Shown here one piece after another: positions 5,604 to 13,912 of a DNA stretch of 20,084 bases (position 1 is the first letter of the stretch; each line of letters starts with the position of its first letter). The DNA lies in assembly GCA_031369365.1 (NCBI GenBank), contig JANMOP010000027.1, positions 1 through 20,084 on the forward strand, in the 5' to 3' direction. The position numbers and the translations under genes are program-made. The DNA comes from Methylotenera_A sp031369365 (lineage in GTDB: Bacteria > Pseudomonadota > Gammaproteobacteria > Burkholderiales > Methylophilaceae). The notes under the pieces were generated by a model. It was not told the origin of the DNA. It saw nothing but the letters and a program-made list of their open reading frames with translations, and made no database searches.

Positions 5604-6890
5604 ATGAATACTCCCCTTAAAAATATTGGTAAATATCAAATTATCGCCGAACTTGGACGCGGTGGGCTTGGTATTGTTTATCATGCGCACGACCCTTATG
5701 CTAAGCGTGATGTGGCGATTAGGCTTCTTAAACCTGCTAGCTTTTCTCATGACGAACAGCGCCAAAAGTTCAATCAGGTGTTTCTTACGGCAACCGCTAT
5801 AGTAGGCAAACTTAACCACCCACATATCGTGAGTATTTTTGATGCGGTGGTAGAGGCTGGGCAGAATTATATTGTGATGGAATTGGTGCAAGGCGCTTCT
5901 TTAGAGGCGCATATAGAAATCAATCATTTACTGCCCATACAAACCGTTATGCAATATATGTTTAAGTGCTGTGCAGCGCTTGATTTTGCTAATGGTCAGG
6001 GCCTTATTCATAGTGATTTAAAACCTGTCAATATTATGTACACTAAGCAGGGTGAAATTAAAATTGCGGATTTTGGCAACAATTTAATCGCGAATAGTGA
6101 CTATATGGAGGCGGCTGATTTTCCAGCTTACCTCTCGCCAGAGCAAGCTAGCAATGGCCATATCACACACCAATCCGATATTTATTCGCTAGGCGCGGTG
6201 ATGTTTAGGTTGCTCACAGGTCGCCTGCCATTTGATGCAGATGACAGCTTTAACTATGTAGATAAAGTGTTACATCAAGCACCACTCAACATTCGCGAGC
6301 TACGCCCAGAGATTCCAGAAAAACTGGCCAATATTGTGCATCGCATGATGGAGAAAAATTTAGCTAATCGCTACTATGCATGGGCAGATGTAACCACTGA
6401 TTTAGCCTCTTGTGTGGCACTGGTTGATAGTGAAACTAGAGTTATTGCTGACTCTGAAAAATTTAATGCTTTAAAAAAACTGCCATTTTTCGCAGAATTT
6501 AGTGATGTAGAATTGTGGGAAGTGCTTCGTATTAGCGAGTGGGCAAAGTTTCTTACTGGCAAAACTCTTGTGAAAGAAGGCGACTATGGCTCTTCTTTTT
6601 TCTTGCTTATCAAAGGCAAAGTGAATGTCATCAAAATGGGAAAAACGCTGACCTCGCTTGATAAAGGGGATTGTTTTGGCGAAATGGCCTATATCGACAA
6701 AACCAAAGCAGAGCGCAACGCCAGCATCATATCGGCAATGCCAGTGATGTTAATGAAAATTAAATCTGAAGTGCTAGAACAATCATCAGAACAACTACAG
6801 CTTAGCTTTAACCGCGCATTTCTAAAAGTGCTGGTACATCGGCTGGCACTCGCCAATTCAAATATCGCCACGCGCTTTGACGCAAATTGA
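5604..6890 (+). CDS. Kinase-like protein fused to cyclic-nucleotide-binding domain
   Basis: A 428-residue soluble two-domain protein. Residues 11-270 are a Hanks-type Ser/Thr kinase fold: glycine loop GRGGLGIV (18-25), loop HSDLKPVN (136-143), DFG (156-158), SPE (178-180) and SDIYSLG (191-197). Residues about 295-415 are a cNMP/CRP-type beta-roll with a phosphate cassette FGEMAY (358-363) and R371. The domain pair implies a signalling protein tuned by a nucleotide ligand. Catalysis is doubtful. The VAIK lysine is R40 (codon AGG), the helix-C glutamate position before KLNHPHIV is A63, and HRD is HSD. The Lys-Glu pair that positions ATP is therefore absent, while the DFG Asp and catalytic-loop Asp, Lys and Asn remain. 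It may be a pseudokinase or an atypical kinase. No membrane segment. It ends 57 bases before bioA. Confidence 0.92.
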   Translation: MNTPLKNIGKYQIIAELGRGGLGIVYHAHDPYAKRDVAIRLLKPASFSHDEQRQKFNQVFLTATAIVGKLNHPHIVSIFDAVVEAGQNYIVMELVQGASLEAHIEINHLLPIQTVMQYMFKCCAALDFANGQGLIHSDLKPVNIMYTKQGEIKIADFGNNLIANSDYMEAADFPAYLSPEQASNGHITHQSDIYSLGAVMFRLLTGRLPFDADDSFNYVDKVLHQAPLNIRELRPEIPEKLANIVHRMMEKNLANRYYAWADVTTDLASCVALVDSETRVIADSEKFNALKKLPFFAEFSDVELWEVLRISEWAKFLTGKTLVKEGDYGSSFFLLIKGKVNVIKMGKTLTSLDKGDCFGEMAYIDKTKAERNASIISAMPVMLMKIKSEVLEQSSEQLQLSFNRAFLKVLVHRLALANSNIATRFDAN

Positions 6891-6947
6891 AATAATCGCA
6901 AAAAGTGAACAAAAACGCATTGTTATTGTTTTTAAAAGCATGCTGAA

Positions 6948-8294
6948 TTGACTAACCAAACCCTCCTATCCCGTAGTCTGCAATCGGTGTGGCATCCATG
7001 CACGCAGATGAAGCAGCATGAAAATTATCCGCTTATCCCGATTGCACGTGGCCATGGTGTTTGGCTGTACGATACAGAAGGCGCGCGCTATTTGGATGCG
7101 GTGAGTAGTTGGTGGGTGAATTTGTTTGGGCATAATAATCCGCGTATTAAAGATGCGATTAAGTTGCAGCTAGATACGCTGGAGCATGTGATGTTGGCGG
7201 GTTTTACGCATGAACCTGTGGTGGAATTATCAGAGAAATTGGCCGAATTAACGGGTTTAGGCCATGCGTTTTACGCATCTGATGGCGCGAGTGCGACGGA
7301 AATTGCTTTGAAGATGAGTTTTCATTTTTGGCGAAATACTGGTCAGCCGAATAAAACCAAATTTATCAGTTTGCAAAATAGTTACCACGGCGAGACGCTG
7401 GGCGCGCTGGGTGTGACTGACGTGGCGATTTTTAAAGATACTTACGCGCCGCTGTTGATGCAATCTGCCCAAATGCCTAGCCCAGATTTTCGGTTGGCGG
7501 AGGCGGGTGAGGGTGCAGAGGCGTTTGCAATGCGCTGCGCGGAGGCGCTTGAACAATATGTGAGAGAGCGCTCACACGAGCTGGCAGCCTTTATTATCGA
7601 GCCGTTAGTGCAATGTGCAGCGGGCATGGGCATGTATCACCCAGTGTATTTAAAACGCGCCACAGAGATTTGCACAAAATATAGCGTGCATTTAATCGCC
7701 GATGAAATCGCAGTAGGTTTTGGGCGTACAGGGACAATGTTTGCCAGCTTTAATGCGTGTGAGCAAGATTGTGATAAAAAATATTGCGTAAAAAAACAAG
7801 ATTGCCGCCCCGATTTTATGTGTTTATCCAAAGGCATTACAGGCGGTTATTTGCCGCTTTCGGTTGTGCTGACACGCGATGAGATTTACCAAGCGTTTTA
7901 CCATGATCAAGTGACGAAAGGCTTTCTACACAGCCACAGCTACACGGGCAATCCGCTGGCATGTAGCGCTGCTTTGGCGACATTGGCGATTTTTGAAAGT
8001 GACAATGTTTTAGAGAGGAATCGTGAAAAGTCAGCGCTAATTCAATCTACAATGCAAGTGCTTACTGACCTGCCAATTCAACATATGCGTCATCAGGGCA
8101 TGATTTTTGCGTTTGATGTCACCACTAAAAACGTACAGTTTTCAAAACAGTTTTATCAAGCTGCAATCAAGCAAGGCTTACTGTTGCGACCGATTGGCAA
8201 CACGGTTTACTTTATGCCGCCCTATACTATTACAACATCTGAAATAGATTTTATGCTGCAAGCGACTGTTAAAGCCTTACAGGAAATCGCATGA
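6948..8294 (+). CDS. bioA: Adenosylmethionine-8-amino-7-oxononanoate aminotransferase
   Basis: PLP enzyme of biotin synthesis that makes 7,8-diaminopelargonate using S-adenosylmethionine as amino donor. Motifs are WHPCTQMK (15-22), SSWWVNLFGH (53-62), DGASATEIALKM (112-123), ADEIAVGFGRTG (251-262) and the PLP lysine K295 in LSKGITGG (293-300). The start must be TTG at 6948: an in-frame stop lies at 6933-6935 and the next ATG would remove WHPCTQ. Oddity: between GFGRTGTMFA and RPDF there is a Cys-rich stretch (C271, C275, C280, C286, plus C292) where the family usually has about CEQAGI, an insertion of roughly 14 residues. The gene overlaps dacB by four bases (ATGA), so both are probably cotranscribed. 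No other bio genes are in the window. Confidence 0.96.
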   Translation: MTNQTLLSRSLQSVWHPCTQMKQHENYPLIPIARGHGVWLYDTEGARYLDAVSSWWVNLFGHNNPRIKDAIKLQLDTLEHVMLAGFTHEPVVELSEKLAELTGLGHAFYASDGASATEIALKMSFHFWRNTGQPNKTKFISLQNSYHGETLGALGVTDVAIFKDTYAPLLMQSAQMPSPDFRLAEAGEGAEAFAMRCAEALEQYVRERSHELAAFIIEPLVQCAAGMGMYHPVYLKRATEICTKYSVHLIADEIAVGFGRTGTMFASFNACEQDCDKKYCVKKQDCRPDFMCLSKGITGGYLPLSVVLTRDEIYQAFYHDQVTKGFLHSHSYTGNPLACSAALATLAIFESDNVLERNREKSALIQSTMQVLTDLPIQHMRHQGMIFAFDVTTKNVQFSKQFYQAAIKQGLLLRPIGNTVYFMPPYTITTSEIDFMLQATVKALQEIA

Positions 8295-9691
8295 AAAAAT
8301 TACTAATTATTGGCTTGAGTTTGTTGAGTTTTTGCGCCCATGCCGTGCTACCCGCTACGGTGGCTGATGCCTTGAAAAATGCAGGTATCCCACAAAATAG
8401 TGTAGCAGTTTTCGTGCAAGCGGTAGAGGCTAACAGCCCAATTCTTAGCCATAACGCAGATAAGAGCATGAACCCAGCCTCGGTGATGAAGTTGGTCACC
8501 ACAAATGCTGCGCTTGATTTGCTTTCACCCAGTTATCGCTGGAAAACAGAATTGTATCGCGATGGCAGCCTAATTAATGGCGTGTTGAATGGCAATTTAA
8601 TCATCAAAGGCTATGGCGACCCGAGCTTTAAGGCGCAAGAGTTTTGGCGCTTGCTAATGAGCTTGCAACAAGCGGGAATCAAACAAATTAATGGCGATTT
8701 AATCATTGATAAAAGCTATTTTGCTAAAAATGTCGGCAACAGAAAAACCTTTGATGAAGAAACTTGGCGCGCTTATAACGCCGAGCCGAGCGCATTTTTG
8801 GTGAATGGTCGCAACACAAGCTTCAAATTTATCGCCACCGAAACTGGTGTAAATGTGACCCAGGAATTTGAGCTGCCAGAAGTGCAAATTGTGAATAACA
8901 TGCAGCTCTCACAAGGCGCTTGTGGCGAGTGGCGTAGCCGTTTTAGCTACTCGGTTAAACCTAAAGATAACGGCGCGATGGTGATCTTTAGCGGCACTTT
9001 TTCACCTGCGTGTGGAGAGCGCTTTTTGGAGCTGAGTGTGCTTGATGACGAAAAATACGCTTTTTTTACTTTTAAAAAATTATGGCACGAATTAAACGGC
9101 ACGTTTAATGGCAAGTTAAAAATACAAGAAATGCCGACTGGTGCTGTAAAAGTGCTGGAGCAAGTATCCGACCCACTAGGCTACGTGATTCGAGATATTA
9201 ACAAGTGGAGCAACAACTTGATGACTCGGCAGTTGCTGTTAACCATCTCCGCCGAAAAACTTTTACCACCCGCGACGGAAGTTAATGGTGAAAAGGCGGT
9301 GAAAAATTGGCTAAGTACAAAAGGCCTCAATTTTAAAGAGTTGGTGATTGAAAACGGCTCGGGTTTATCGCGGGTTGAGCGTATAAGCGCTGAGCATTTG
9401 GGCCGAATGTTAGTCAGCGCTTATCACAGCCCAGTAATGCCAGAACTCATGGCCTCGCTACCTATATTATCGCAAGATGGTACTATCAAAAAACGCTTAG
9501 TTGAAAGTCAATCTAATGGCCGTGCGCACTTAAAAACAGGCTCTATTGATGGCGTGAGCGCGGTTGCAGGCTACGTGCTAGATGCTAATAATCATCGCCA
9601 CGTGCTGGTGATGCTGGTGAACCATGCAAAAGCGGCGGGCAGTAAAAATGCGCAAGATGCGCTGATTGAATGGGTGCATCAACAACCCTAA
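8291..9691 (+). CDS. dacB: D-alanyl-D-alanine carboxypeptidase/endopeptidase (PBP4)
   Basis: Periplasmic class C penicillin-binding protein that trims or cleaves D-Ala peptide bonds in peptidoglycan. A signal peptide is clear (MKKLLIIGLSLLSFCAHA, cleavage after AHA-18). The three active-site motifs are SVMK (64-67, nucleophile S64), SNN (307-309) and KTG (415-417). The long segment between the first two is the PBP4-specific insertion. The 466-residue length is normal. Start is the ATG at 8291 with AGGAAA upstream. It overlaps the bioA stop by four bases, implying translational coupling with a functionally unrelated gene. Confidence 0.96.
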   Translation: MKKLLIIGLSLLSFCAHAVLPATVADALKNAGIPQNSVAVFVQAVEANSPILSHNADKSMNPASVMKLVTTNAALDLLSPSYRWKTELYRDGSLINGVLNGNLIIKGYGDPSFKAQEFWRLLMSLQQAGIKQINGDLIIDKSYFAKNVGNRKTFDEETWRAYNAEPSAFLVNGRNTSFKFIATETGVNVTQEFELPEVQIVNNMQLSQGACGEWRSRFSYSVKPKDNGAMVIFSGTFSPACGERFLELSVLDDEKYAFFTFKKLWHELNGTFNGKLKIQEMPTGAVKVLEQVSDPLGYVIRDINKWSNNLMTRQLLLTISAEKLLPPATEVNGEKAVKNWLSTKGLNFKELVIENGSGLSRVERISAEHLGRMLVSAYHSPVMPELMASLPILSQDGTIKKRLVESQSNGRAHLKTGSIDGVSAVAGYVLDANNHRHVLVMLVNHAKAAGSKNAQDALIEWVHQQP

Positions 9692-9780
9692 ACATTGTAA
9701 CAACTGCGAACTTGCTTACGTTTGCGGTATCATATCGTTTTATTATTTAAGCGCTTTTTACAATTTAAGGTTATATTCAA

Positions 9781-10248
9781 ATGAAGCTAATTAATATTTT
9801 GCTGGCAGGTGCGTGTGCTTTTACGCTCAACGCATGTAAGGCCGAATCTACTACCACAACATCAACACAGGAAACTCCCACAATGACTTCAAGTAGCACT
9901 ATTACTGGATTACAAAAGAATGACACAACCTTGGGCACTGGCCGCGAAGCTGAGCCTGGCTTTAACGTAAGTGTGCATTACACAGGCTGGCTTTATGACG
10001 ACAAAGCCGCAGACAAAAAAGGTACAAAATTTGATAGCAGCGTCGATAGAAAAGAAGCGTTTAAGTTTGATTTAGGCGCAGGACAAGTGATTCAAGGCTG
10101 GGATGAAGGTTTTGCTGGTATGAAAATTGGCGGCAAACGCACGCTGGTTATTCCGCCAGAAATGGGCTACGGCGCACGTGGCGCGGGTGGGGTGGTTCCG
10201 CCGAATGCGACCTTGATTTTTGATGTTGAATTGCTAGACGTAAAATAA
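9781..10248 (+). CDS. FKBP-type peptidyl-prolyl isomerase, lipoprotein
   Basis: A 155-residue envelope-located proline isomerase that likely helps folding of exported proteins. The N-terminus is a lipoprotein signal with lipobox LNAC, so C19 should be lipidated. A Thr/Ser-rich linker (23-42) leads to a single FKBP domain (about 44-155) containing VSVHYTGWLYD, GTKFDSS, QVIQGWDEGFAGMKIGGKR, IPPEMGYGARG and VPPNATLIFDVELLDV, all standard FKBP blocks. It lacks the dimerisation extension of FkpA or Mip. A weak Shine-Dalgarno (AAGG) lies ten bases before the ATG. It stands alone, 89 bases after dacB and followed by a REP cluster. Confidence 0.95.
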   Translation: MKLINILLAGACAFTLNACKAESTTTTSTQETPTMTSSSTITGLQKNDTTLGTGREAEPGFNVSVHYTGWLYDDKAADKKGTKFDSSVDRKEAFKFDLGAGQVIQGWDEGFAGMKIGGKRTLVIPPEMGYGARGAGGVVPPNATLIFDVELLDVK

Positions 10249-10250
10249 TA

Positions 10251-10408
10251 GGTAGGAGCAGCTTTCACGCGTGAATAATGTGCTTTAGCACATATATTCC
10301 ACGGGAGCTACCTTTACGGTTGTTAGCCGCGAATTGAATTTTTGTAGGAGCGACGCCCTCGTCGCGAAAGTCTTGAAAATGGCAATCTGGGCGAGTCGCC
10401 CCTCCTAC
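10251..10408. repeat. Cluster of GTAGGAG-type REP palindromes
   Basis: The gap between the FKBP and OsmC genes is packed with palindromes. GTAGGAGC occurs at 10252-10259 and 10344-10351, and its inverted form (CTCCTAC) at 10402-10408. Associated stems are the 12-base perfect palindrome TTCACGCGTGAA (10264-10275), ATGTGC with GCACAT around TTTA (10278-10293), GCGAC with GTCGC (10350-10365), and GGGC with GCCC (10389-10401). GGTAG (10251-10255) also pairs with CTACC (10308-10312). The GTAG foot matches the RAYT-flanking REPs, although the stems differ. The unit probably also serves as the mRNA 3' end for the FKBP gene. Confidence 0.75.
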
Positions 10409-10422
10409 ATTAGAAAGATGAT

Positions 10423-10863
10423 ATGCAGGTAAAAATTAAATGGATTGATGGTGTTTCGTTCGTCGGCGAATCTGAAACGGGCCATGCTGTGGTGCTGGAC
10501 GGCGCGCCAGAGAACGGCGGGCGTAACATCGGTATGCGTCCGATGGAAATGCTGCTTATCGGCATGGGCGCTTGCACTTCGTTTGATGTGGTGGCGATTT
10601 TGAAAAAAGCGCGTCAGCCCATTACTGATTGTGTTGCAGAAATCGACGCGACGCGCGCGGATGAAATCCCTAAAGTGTTTACTAAAATTCATGTGCATTT
10701 TGTGATTACTGGCAATAATCTAAACACAACACAAGTGGAGCGTGCGGTGAAATTATCGGCAGAAAAATATTGTTCTGCATCAATTATGCTCAGCAAATCG
10801 GTCGAAATTACCCATGGCTTTGAGATAAAAACAAGCGAGATAAAAGCGCTCGAGCATGAATAA
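10423..10863 (+). CDS. OsmC family protein, YhfA type
   Basis: 146 residues with close resemblance to the YhfA branch of OsmC/Ohr proteins (RPMEMLLIGMGACTSFDVVAIL and LSAEKYCSAS blocks). The two redox-type cysteines of the superfamily are in place, C51 and C117. OsmC/Ohr members reduce organic hydroperoxides; the YhfA branch has no settled substrate, so the role here is a probable thiol peroxidase-like function. The ATG at 10423 follows a GAAAGA stretch that may act as a weak ribosome site. It overlaps the following VOC gene by eight bases, so the two form an operon. Confidence 0.93.
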   Translation: MQVKIKWIDGVSFVGESETGHAVVLDGAPENGGRNIGMRPMEMLLIGMGACTSFDVVAILKKARQPITDCVAEIDATRADEIPKVFTKIHVHFVITGNNLNTTQVERAVKLSAEKYCSASIMLSKSVEITHGFEIKTSEIKALEHE

Positions 10864-11275
10864 GCCTACCAGCCAATATCCACGCGGTATGTTGGGCATT
10901 CGTCATATTGCTTTGTTTGTGCAAGAGCTAGAAAAGTGTGTGGATTTTTATACGCGCATCATGGGTATGAAAATTGAATGGCAACCCGATGCGGATAATG
11001 TGTATTTAACCAATGAGGGCGACGTGTTTGCGTTGCACCGTGTGGATTACACGCCACAAGCGCAACAGCGCTTAGATCATATTGGGTTTGTGCTAAAAAC
11101 GGCTGACGATGTGGACAACTGGTACGCGTATTTTGTGGAAAGTGGTGTGAAAATTACTGAAGCGCCCAAAACACATCGTGACGGTGCACGCGGCTTTTAT
11201 TGCCTAGATTCTGTTGGGCACTTGCTTGAGCTTATCTACCATCCTCCGATTGCAGCTCATCACAAAAAAGCTTAA
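10856..11275 (+). CDS. VOC family (glyoxalase/dioxygenase fold) protein
   Basis: 139 residues with two beta-alpha-beta-beta-beta modules typical of the vicinal oxygen chelate superfamily. Likely metal ligands are H17 (IRHIALFV), H75 (LDHIGFVL) and E125 (HLLELIYHP). The substrate cannot be told from sequence; members include glyoxalase I, fosfomycin resistance enzymes and extradiol dioxygenases. Overlap with the upstream OsmC gene suggests a shared role in dealing with reactive compounds, which is inference. The gene also overlaps the convergent DUF2322-like gene by four bases at the stop codons. Confidence 0.9.
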   Translation: MNKPTSQYPRGMLGIRHIALFVQELEKCVDFYTRIMGMKIEWQPDADNVYLTNEGDVFALHRVDYTPQAQQRLDHIGFVLKTADDVDNWYAYFVESGVKITEAPKTHRDGARGFYCLDSVGHLLELIYHPPIAAHHKKA

Positions 11276-11589
11276 TTCATAATCACTTTTACCGTGAGTG
11301 GTTCTTCGTTTTCAAGCACATTAATTAATCTATCTACATTTGGGTGCTTACCAGGGCAGTTTTCGGCATCTTCCGTGTGTTCGGCGTAAAGTGCCAAGCC
11401 TTCTACAGCCGCGTCTAGCGTAATACCACCATACATTTTGTAGAGATGATGGAAAACCTTAACGGAACCTTGACTGCCAGGCTTGTTCTCAATTGCGCCC
11501 GCAGGCTTACCATTTTCATAGTAGAGCTCAATGCGTCGCACTTCGTCTGCACTGTCTAGTGTTAGCAATACATCACTAAATTTTTGCAT
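11272..11589 (-). CDS. DUF2322-like conserved protein
   Basis: 105 residues. The blocks IELYYENGKPAGAIENKPGS (21-40) and AEHTEDAENCPGKHPNVDRL (69-88) match my recollection of the DUF2322 family, small proteins of unknown function found mostly in beta- and gammaproteobacteria. No signal peptide or membrane segment. It follows coq7 by 35 bases on the same strand and could be cotranscribed with it. AAGGA upstream is at an unusually long distance (about 13 bases). Function unknown. Confidence 0.8.
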   Translation of the reverse strand: MQKFSDVLLTLDSADEVRRIELYYENGKPAGAIENKPGSQGSVKVFHHLYKMYGGITLDAAVEGLALYAEHTEDAENCPGKHPNVDRLINVLENEEPLTVKVIMN

Positions 11590-11624
11590 GTTGAACTTAT
11601 TGTCCTTACCTTAAAATGCTCGTC

Positions 11625-12260
11625 TTAAATATAGTAAGCTGTTGATGTCATGATTTTAGAAGCGAACTTCATGCCAGCGATCACTGGCGCTGGCAACTCA
11701 CTTGCACCAAGCTGCTTGGCCTCAAGCGCATGTGCTGCTTCATCTTGCTGCATCTGATTAACAATTGTACGCGTTTTAATGTCGGTTTCATCAAGTTGGC
11801 TCAAATGATTTTGCAAATGTGTTGAGACTTGATTTTCAGTTTCCGCCAAAAAGCCTAAGTTCCATTTGTCGCCTAATGCTCCTGCTATTGCGCCTAGGAC
11901 AAAACTGCCTGAATACCAAAGCGGGTTTAGCAAACTTTTACGGCCGCCAAGCTCGTTAATGCGTGTTTCACACCAAGCCAGATGATCTGTTTCTTCGGTC
12001 GCTGCGTGCTTTAGTGTGCTAACAATATGCGCGTTACGCGAAGTTAAGGCTTGCCCGCTATATAGAGCTTGCGCACACACCTCACCCACATGATTGATAC
12101 GCATAAGTGCCGCTGCATGGGCTTTGCTTGCTTCATTAAGTATAGGTTCATCTAATGCTGCATCTGGGCGAGGCCTAGCCGCTTGCGCTCCAGCAAAAAC
12201 TGTACGCAGGCCAGAATCAAAAGTTGCAATTAATTGATCTATTTTAAATTCAGGGAACAT
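11625..12260 (-). CDS. coq7: Di-iron 2-polyprenyl-3-methyl-6-methoxy-1,4-benzoquinone hydroxylase
   Basis: Carries out the penultimate ring hydroxylation in ubiquinone synthesis. The 211 residues form a ferritin-like four-helix bundle with all six di-iron ligands visible: E60 (NHVGEVCAQALY), E90 and H93 (EETDH), E142 (AETENQVSTH), E174 and H177 (QDEAAH). The GALGDKWNLGFLAETE block is characteristic. Coq7 rather than UbiF in this role is common in betaproteobacteria. Start is the ATG at 12258-12260 with no clear Shine-Dalgarno. A terminator separates it from the upstream protease gene, so it should have its own promoter. Confidence 0.97.
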   Translation of the reverse strand: MFPEFKIDQLIATFDSGLRTVFAGAQAARPRPDAALDEPILNEASKAHAAALMRINHVGEVCAQALYSGQALTSRNAHIVSTLKHAATEETDHLAWCETRINELGGRKSLLNPLWYSGSFVLGAIAGALGDKWNLGFLAETENQVSTHLQNHLSQLDETDIKTRTIVNQMQQDEAAHALEAKQLGASELPAPVIAGMKFASKIMTSTAYYI

Positions 12261-12323
12261 AAAAACAGTTTAATCCAAAATGCACATGATGGGTAATTAA
12301 TGCAGAAGATAAAATTAACGCAT

Positions 12324-12358
12324 TAAAAAGCCCCACTTAATTTCCATAAGCAGGGCTT
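12324..12358 (-). terminator. Terminator after the processing protease gene
   Basis: On the - strand AAGCCC, with inner pairing CTTA/TAAG, closes on GGGCTT and is followed by TTTTT (complement of 12324-12329). It lies 20 bases past the protease stop and before coq7, separating the two genes. Confidence 0.8.
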
Positions 12359-12378
12359 CAAAATAATTAAAAAATTAA

Positions 12379-13854
12379 TTACTTTTTCGTGTCAGTCGCT
12401 TTTACATCGCCAACTTCAGCTTCTACGGCTTTTATTTCTGGGGTTTTTTGTACTGGCAAACCTTTTAGTACATTCATCGCCTGCATAAACTGTATATCTT
12501 CTTTGCTGGCAGGCTCAATCGGGCCTTGCGGCTCAGCAAATTTTTTCTCATTCAACTTAATTTTGGCTGCGTCTTGCGCAGCGGCCTTAGCCGCTTCTTT
12601 CGCTGCATCTTTAGCTTCTGCTTGCGCTTTGGCATCTAAATCTTTTGGGTTTGATAAATGTTTGGCTAAATCGGCTTCGTGCAAGTTGTTAGATTGATCA
12701 GAACCATCTTCAATAATAATATCTGGCACAATGCCTTTGGCTTGAATTGAACGACCATTTGGCGTGAAATAACGTGCAGTGGTGAGCTTAATCGCGCTGC
12801 CGTTGTTCATCGGTAAAATGGTTTGCACAGAGCCTTTACCAAAGCTTTGTATGCCTAAAATAGTGGCACGTTTGTGGTCTTGCAGTGCACCAGCAACAAT
12901 TTCAGAAGCTGAAGCTGAGCCAGCATTTACTAACACCACCATCGGTGTTTTTTTGTAATCAGCGGGTACGTTTTTAAGGTAATCACCTTTGCCACGGCGC
13001 GCATAATCTAGCGGCGTAGCGCTAAGGCGCATTTTAGAATCGTTTACGCGGCCTTCGGTATAAACCACTAAATCATCTTTAGGCAGAAATGCAGCAGATA
13101 CGCCCACAGCCGCATCTAGCAAGCCGCCTGGGTTGTTACGCATATCTAGCACTAAACCTTTAAATGGGCCTTTATTTTGCACTTGCAAAGCAATTAGAGC
13201 TTTAGCAAGATCTTCGCCCGTGTGCTCTTGAAATTGGGTAATACGCACATAAGCGTAGCCTGGCTCGATAAATTTATTTTTAACGCTTTGCGTTTTAATA
13301 ACGGCGCGCGTTAAATTAAAGGTGAGTGGTTTAGCCTCGCCCTTGCGTAACACGGTCAGTATGATTTTGGTATCTGGCTTACCACGCATTTTTTTCACTG
13401 CGTCATTCAGCGTAATGCCTCGCACTTGCGTGTCATCTAACTTCATAATCAGGTCGCCAGATTTAAGGCCAGCTTTATAGGCGGGGCTGTCCTCAATCGG
13501 CGTAACCACCTTAACTAAACCTTCTTCCATGGCAACTTCTATACCTAAGCCACCAAATTCACCTTGCGTACCTGCTTGCAAATCTTTGTAAGCATCTGCA
13601 TCCATAAAAGTAGAATGTGGATCTAAACCAGATAACATACCTGTTAAAGCCTCATTGATAAGCTTTTTATCTTCAACTGGTTCTACGTAATCGCTTTTTA
13701 CTTTGCCATAGACTTCAGCAAATACGCGCAAATCATCTATAGGTAATTGTTGTGCGGTGACCTTCTCAGCCAAGGCCGAGAAGTTAAGACTAACAAGCAC
13801 CCCGACTAGAACACCAGAGCCGATTAATCCAAATTTTTCAAAAGTAGAACGCAT
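12379..13854 (-). CDS. C-terminal processing peptidase (S41, PDZ)
   Basis: A periplasmic serine protease of the CtpA/Prc family that trims or degrades envelope proteins from their C-terminus. An N-terminal signal anchor (about 9-29) is followed by the PDZ domain (about 98-180) and the S41 core, with the Ser-Lys dyad S315 (in GSASASEI) and K340 (in SFGKGSVQ), 25 residues apart as in characterised members. The segment 404-435 is an Ala/Lys-rich linker, probably helical, before a Pro-containing tail. 491 residues is usual for the CtpA-like group. AAGGA precedes the ATG by about six bases. In many betaproteobacteria a murein hydrolase activator is encoded nearby; none is seen here. Confidence 0.95.
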   Translation of the reverse strand: MRSTFEKFGLIGSGVLVGVLVSLNFSALAEKVTAQQLPIDDLRVFAEVYGKVKSDYVEPVEDKKLINEALTGMLSGLDPHSTFMDADAYKDLQAGTQGEFGGLGIEVAMEEGLVKVVTPIEDSPAYKAGLKSGDLIMKLDDTQVRGITLNDAVKKMRGKPDTKIILTVLRKGEAKPLTFNLTRAVIKTQSVKNKFIEPGYAYVRITQFQEHTGEDLAKALIALQVQNKGPFKGLVLDMRNNPGGLLDAAVGVSAAFLPKDDLVVYTEGRVNDSKMRLSATPLDYARRGKGDYLKNVPADYKKTPMVVLVNAGSASASEIVAGALQDHKRATILGIQSFGKGSVQTILPMNNGSAIKLTTARYFTPNGRSIQAKGIVPDIIIEDGSDQSNNLHEADLAKHLSNPKDLDAKAQAEAKDAAKEAAKAAAQDAAKIKLNEKKFAEPQGPIEPASKEDIQFMQAMNVLKGLPVQKTPEIKAVEAEVGDVKATDTKK

Positions 13855-13912
13855 TTAAATCCTTTATCATCAAAATAAACTATTACTACAGGCATATCAG
13901 AGCCTACAATCA

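Noticed and set aside
5580..5891. 103-residue frame on the - strand over the start of the kinase-like gene
   Set aside because: It lies inside a clear kinase domain read on the other strand and shows no family features.
8699..8887. Reading frames inside dacB and yoaA on the opposite strand
   Set aside because: Short shadow frames without start signals, overlapping genes with complete catalytic motifs.
10251..10408. CRISPR array
   Set aside because: The repeats are inverted, unevenly spaced and diverged; there are no regular spacers or cas genes.
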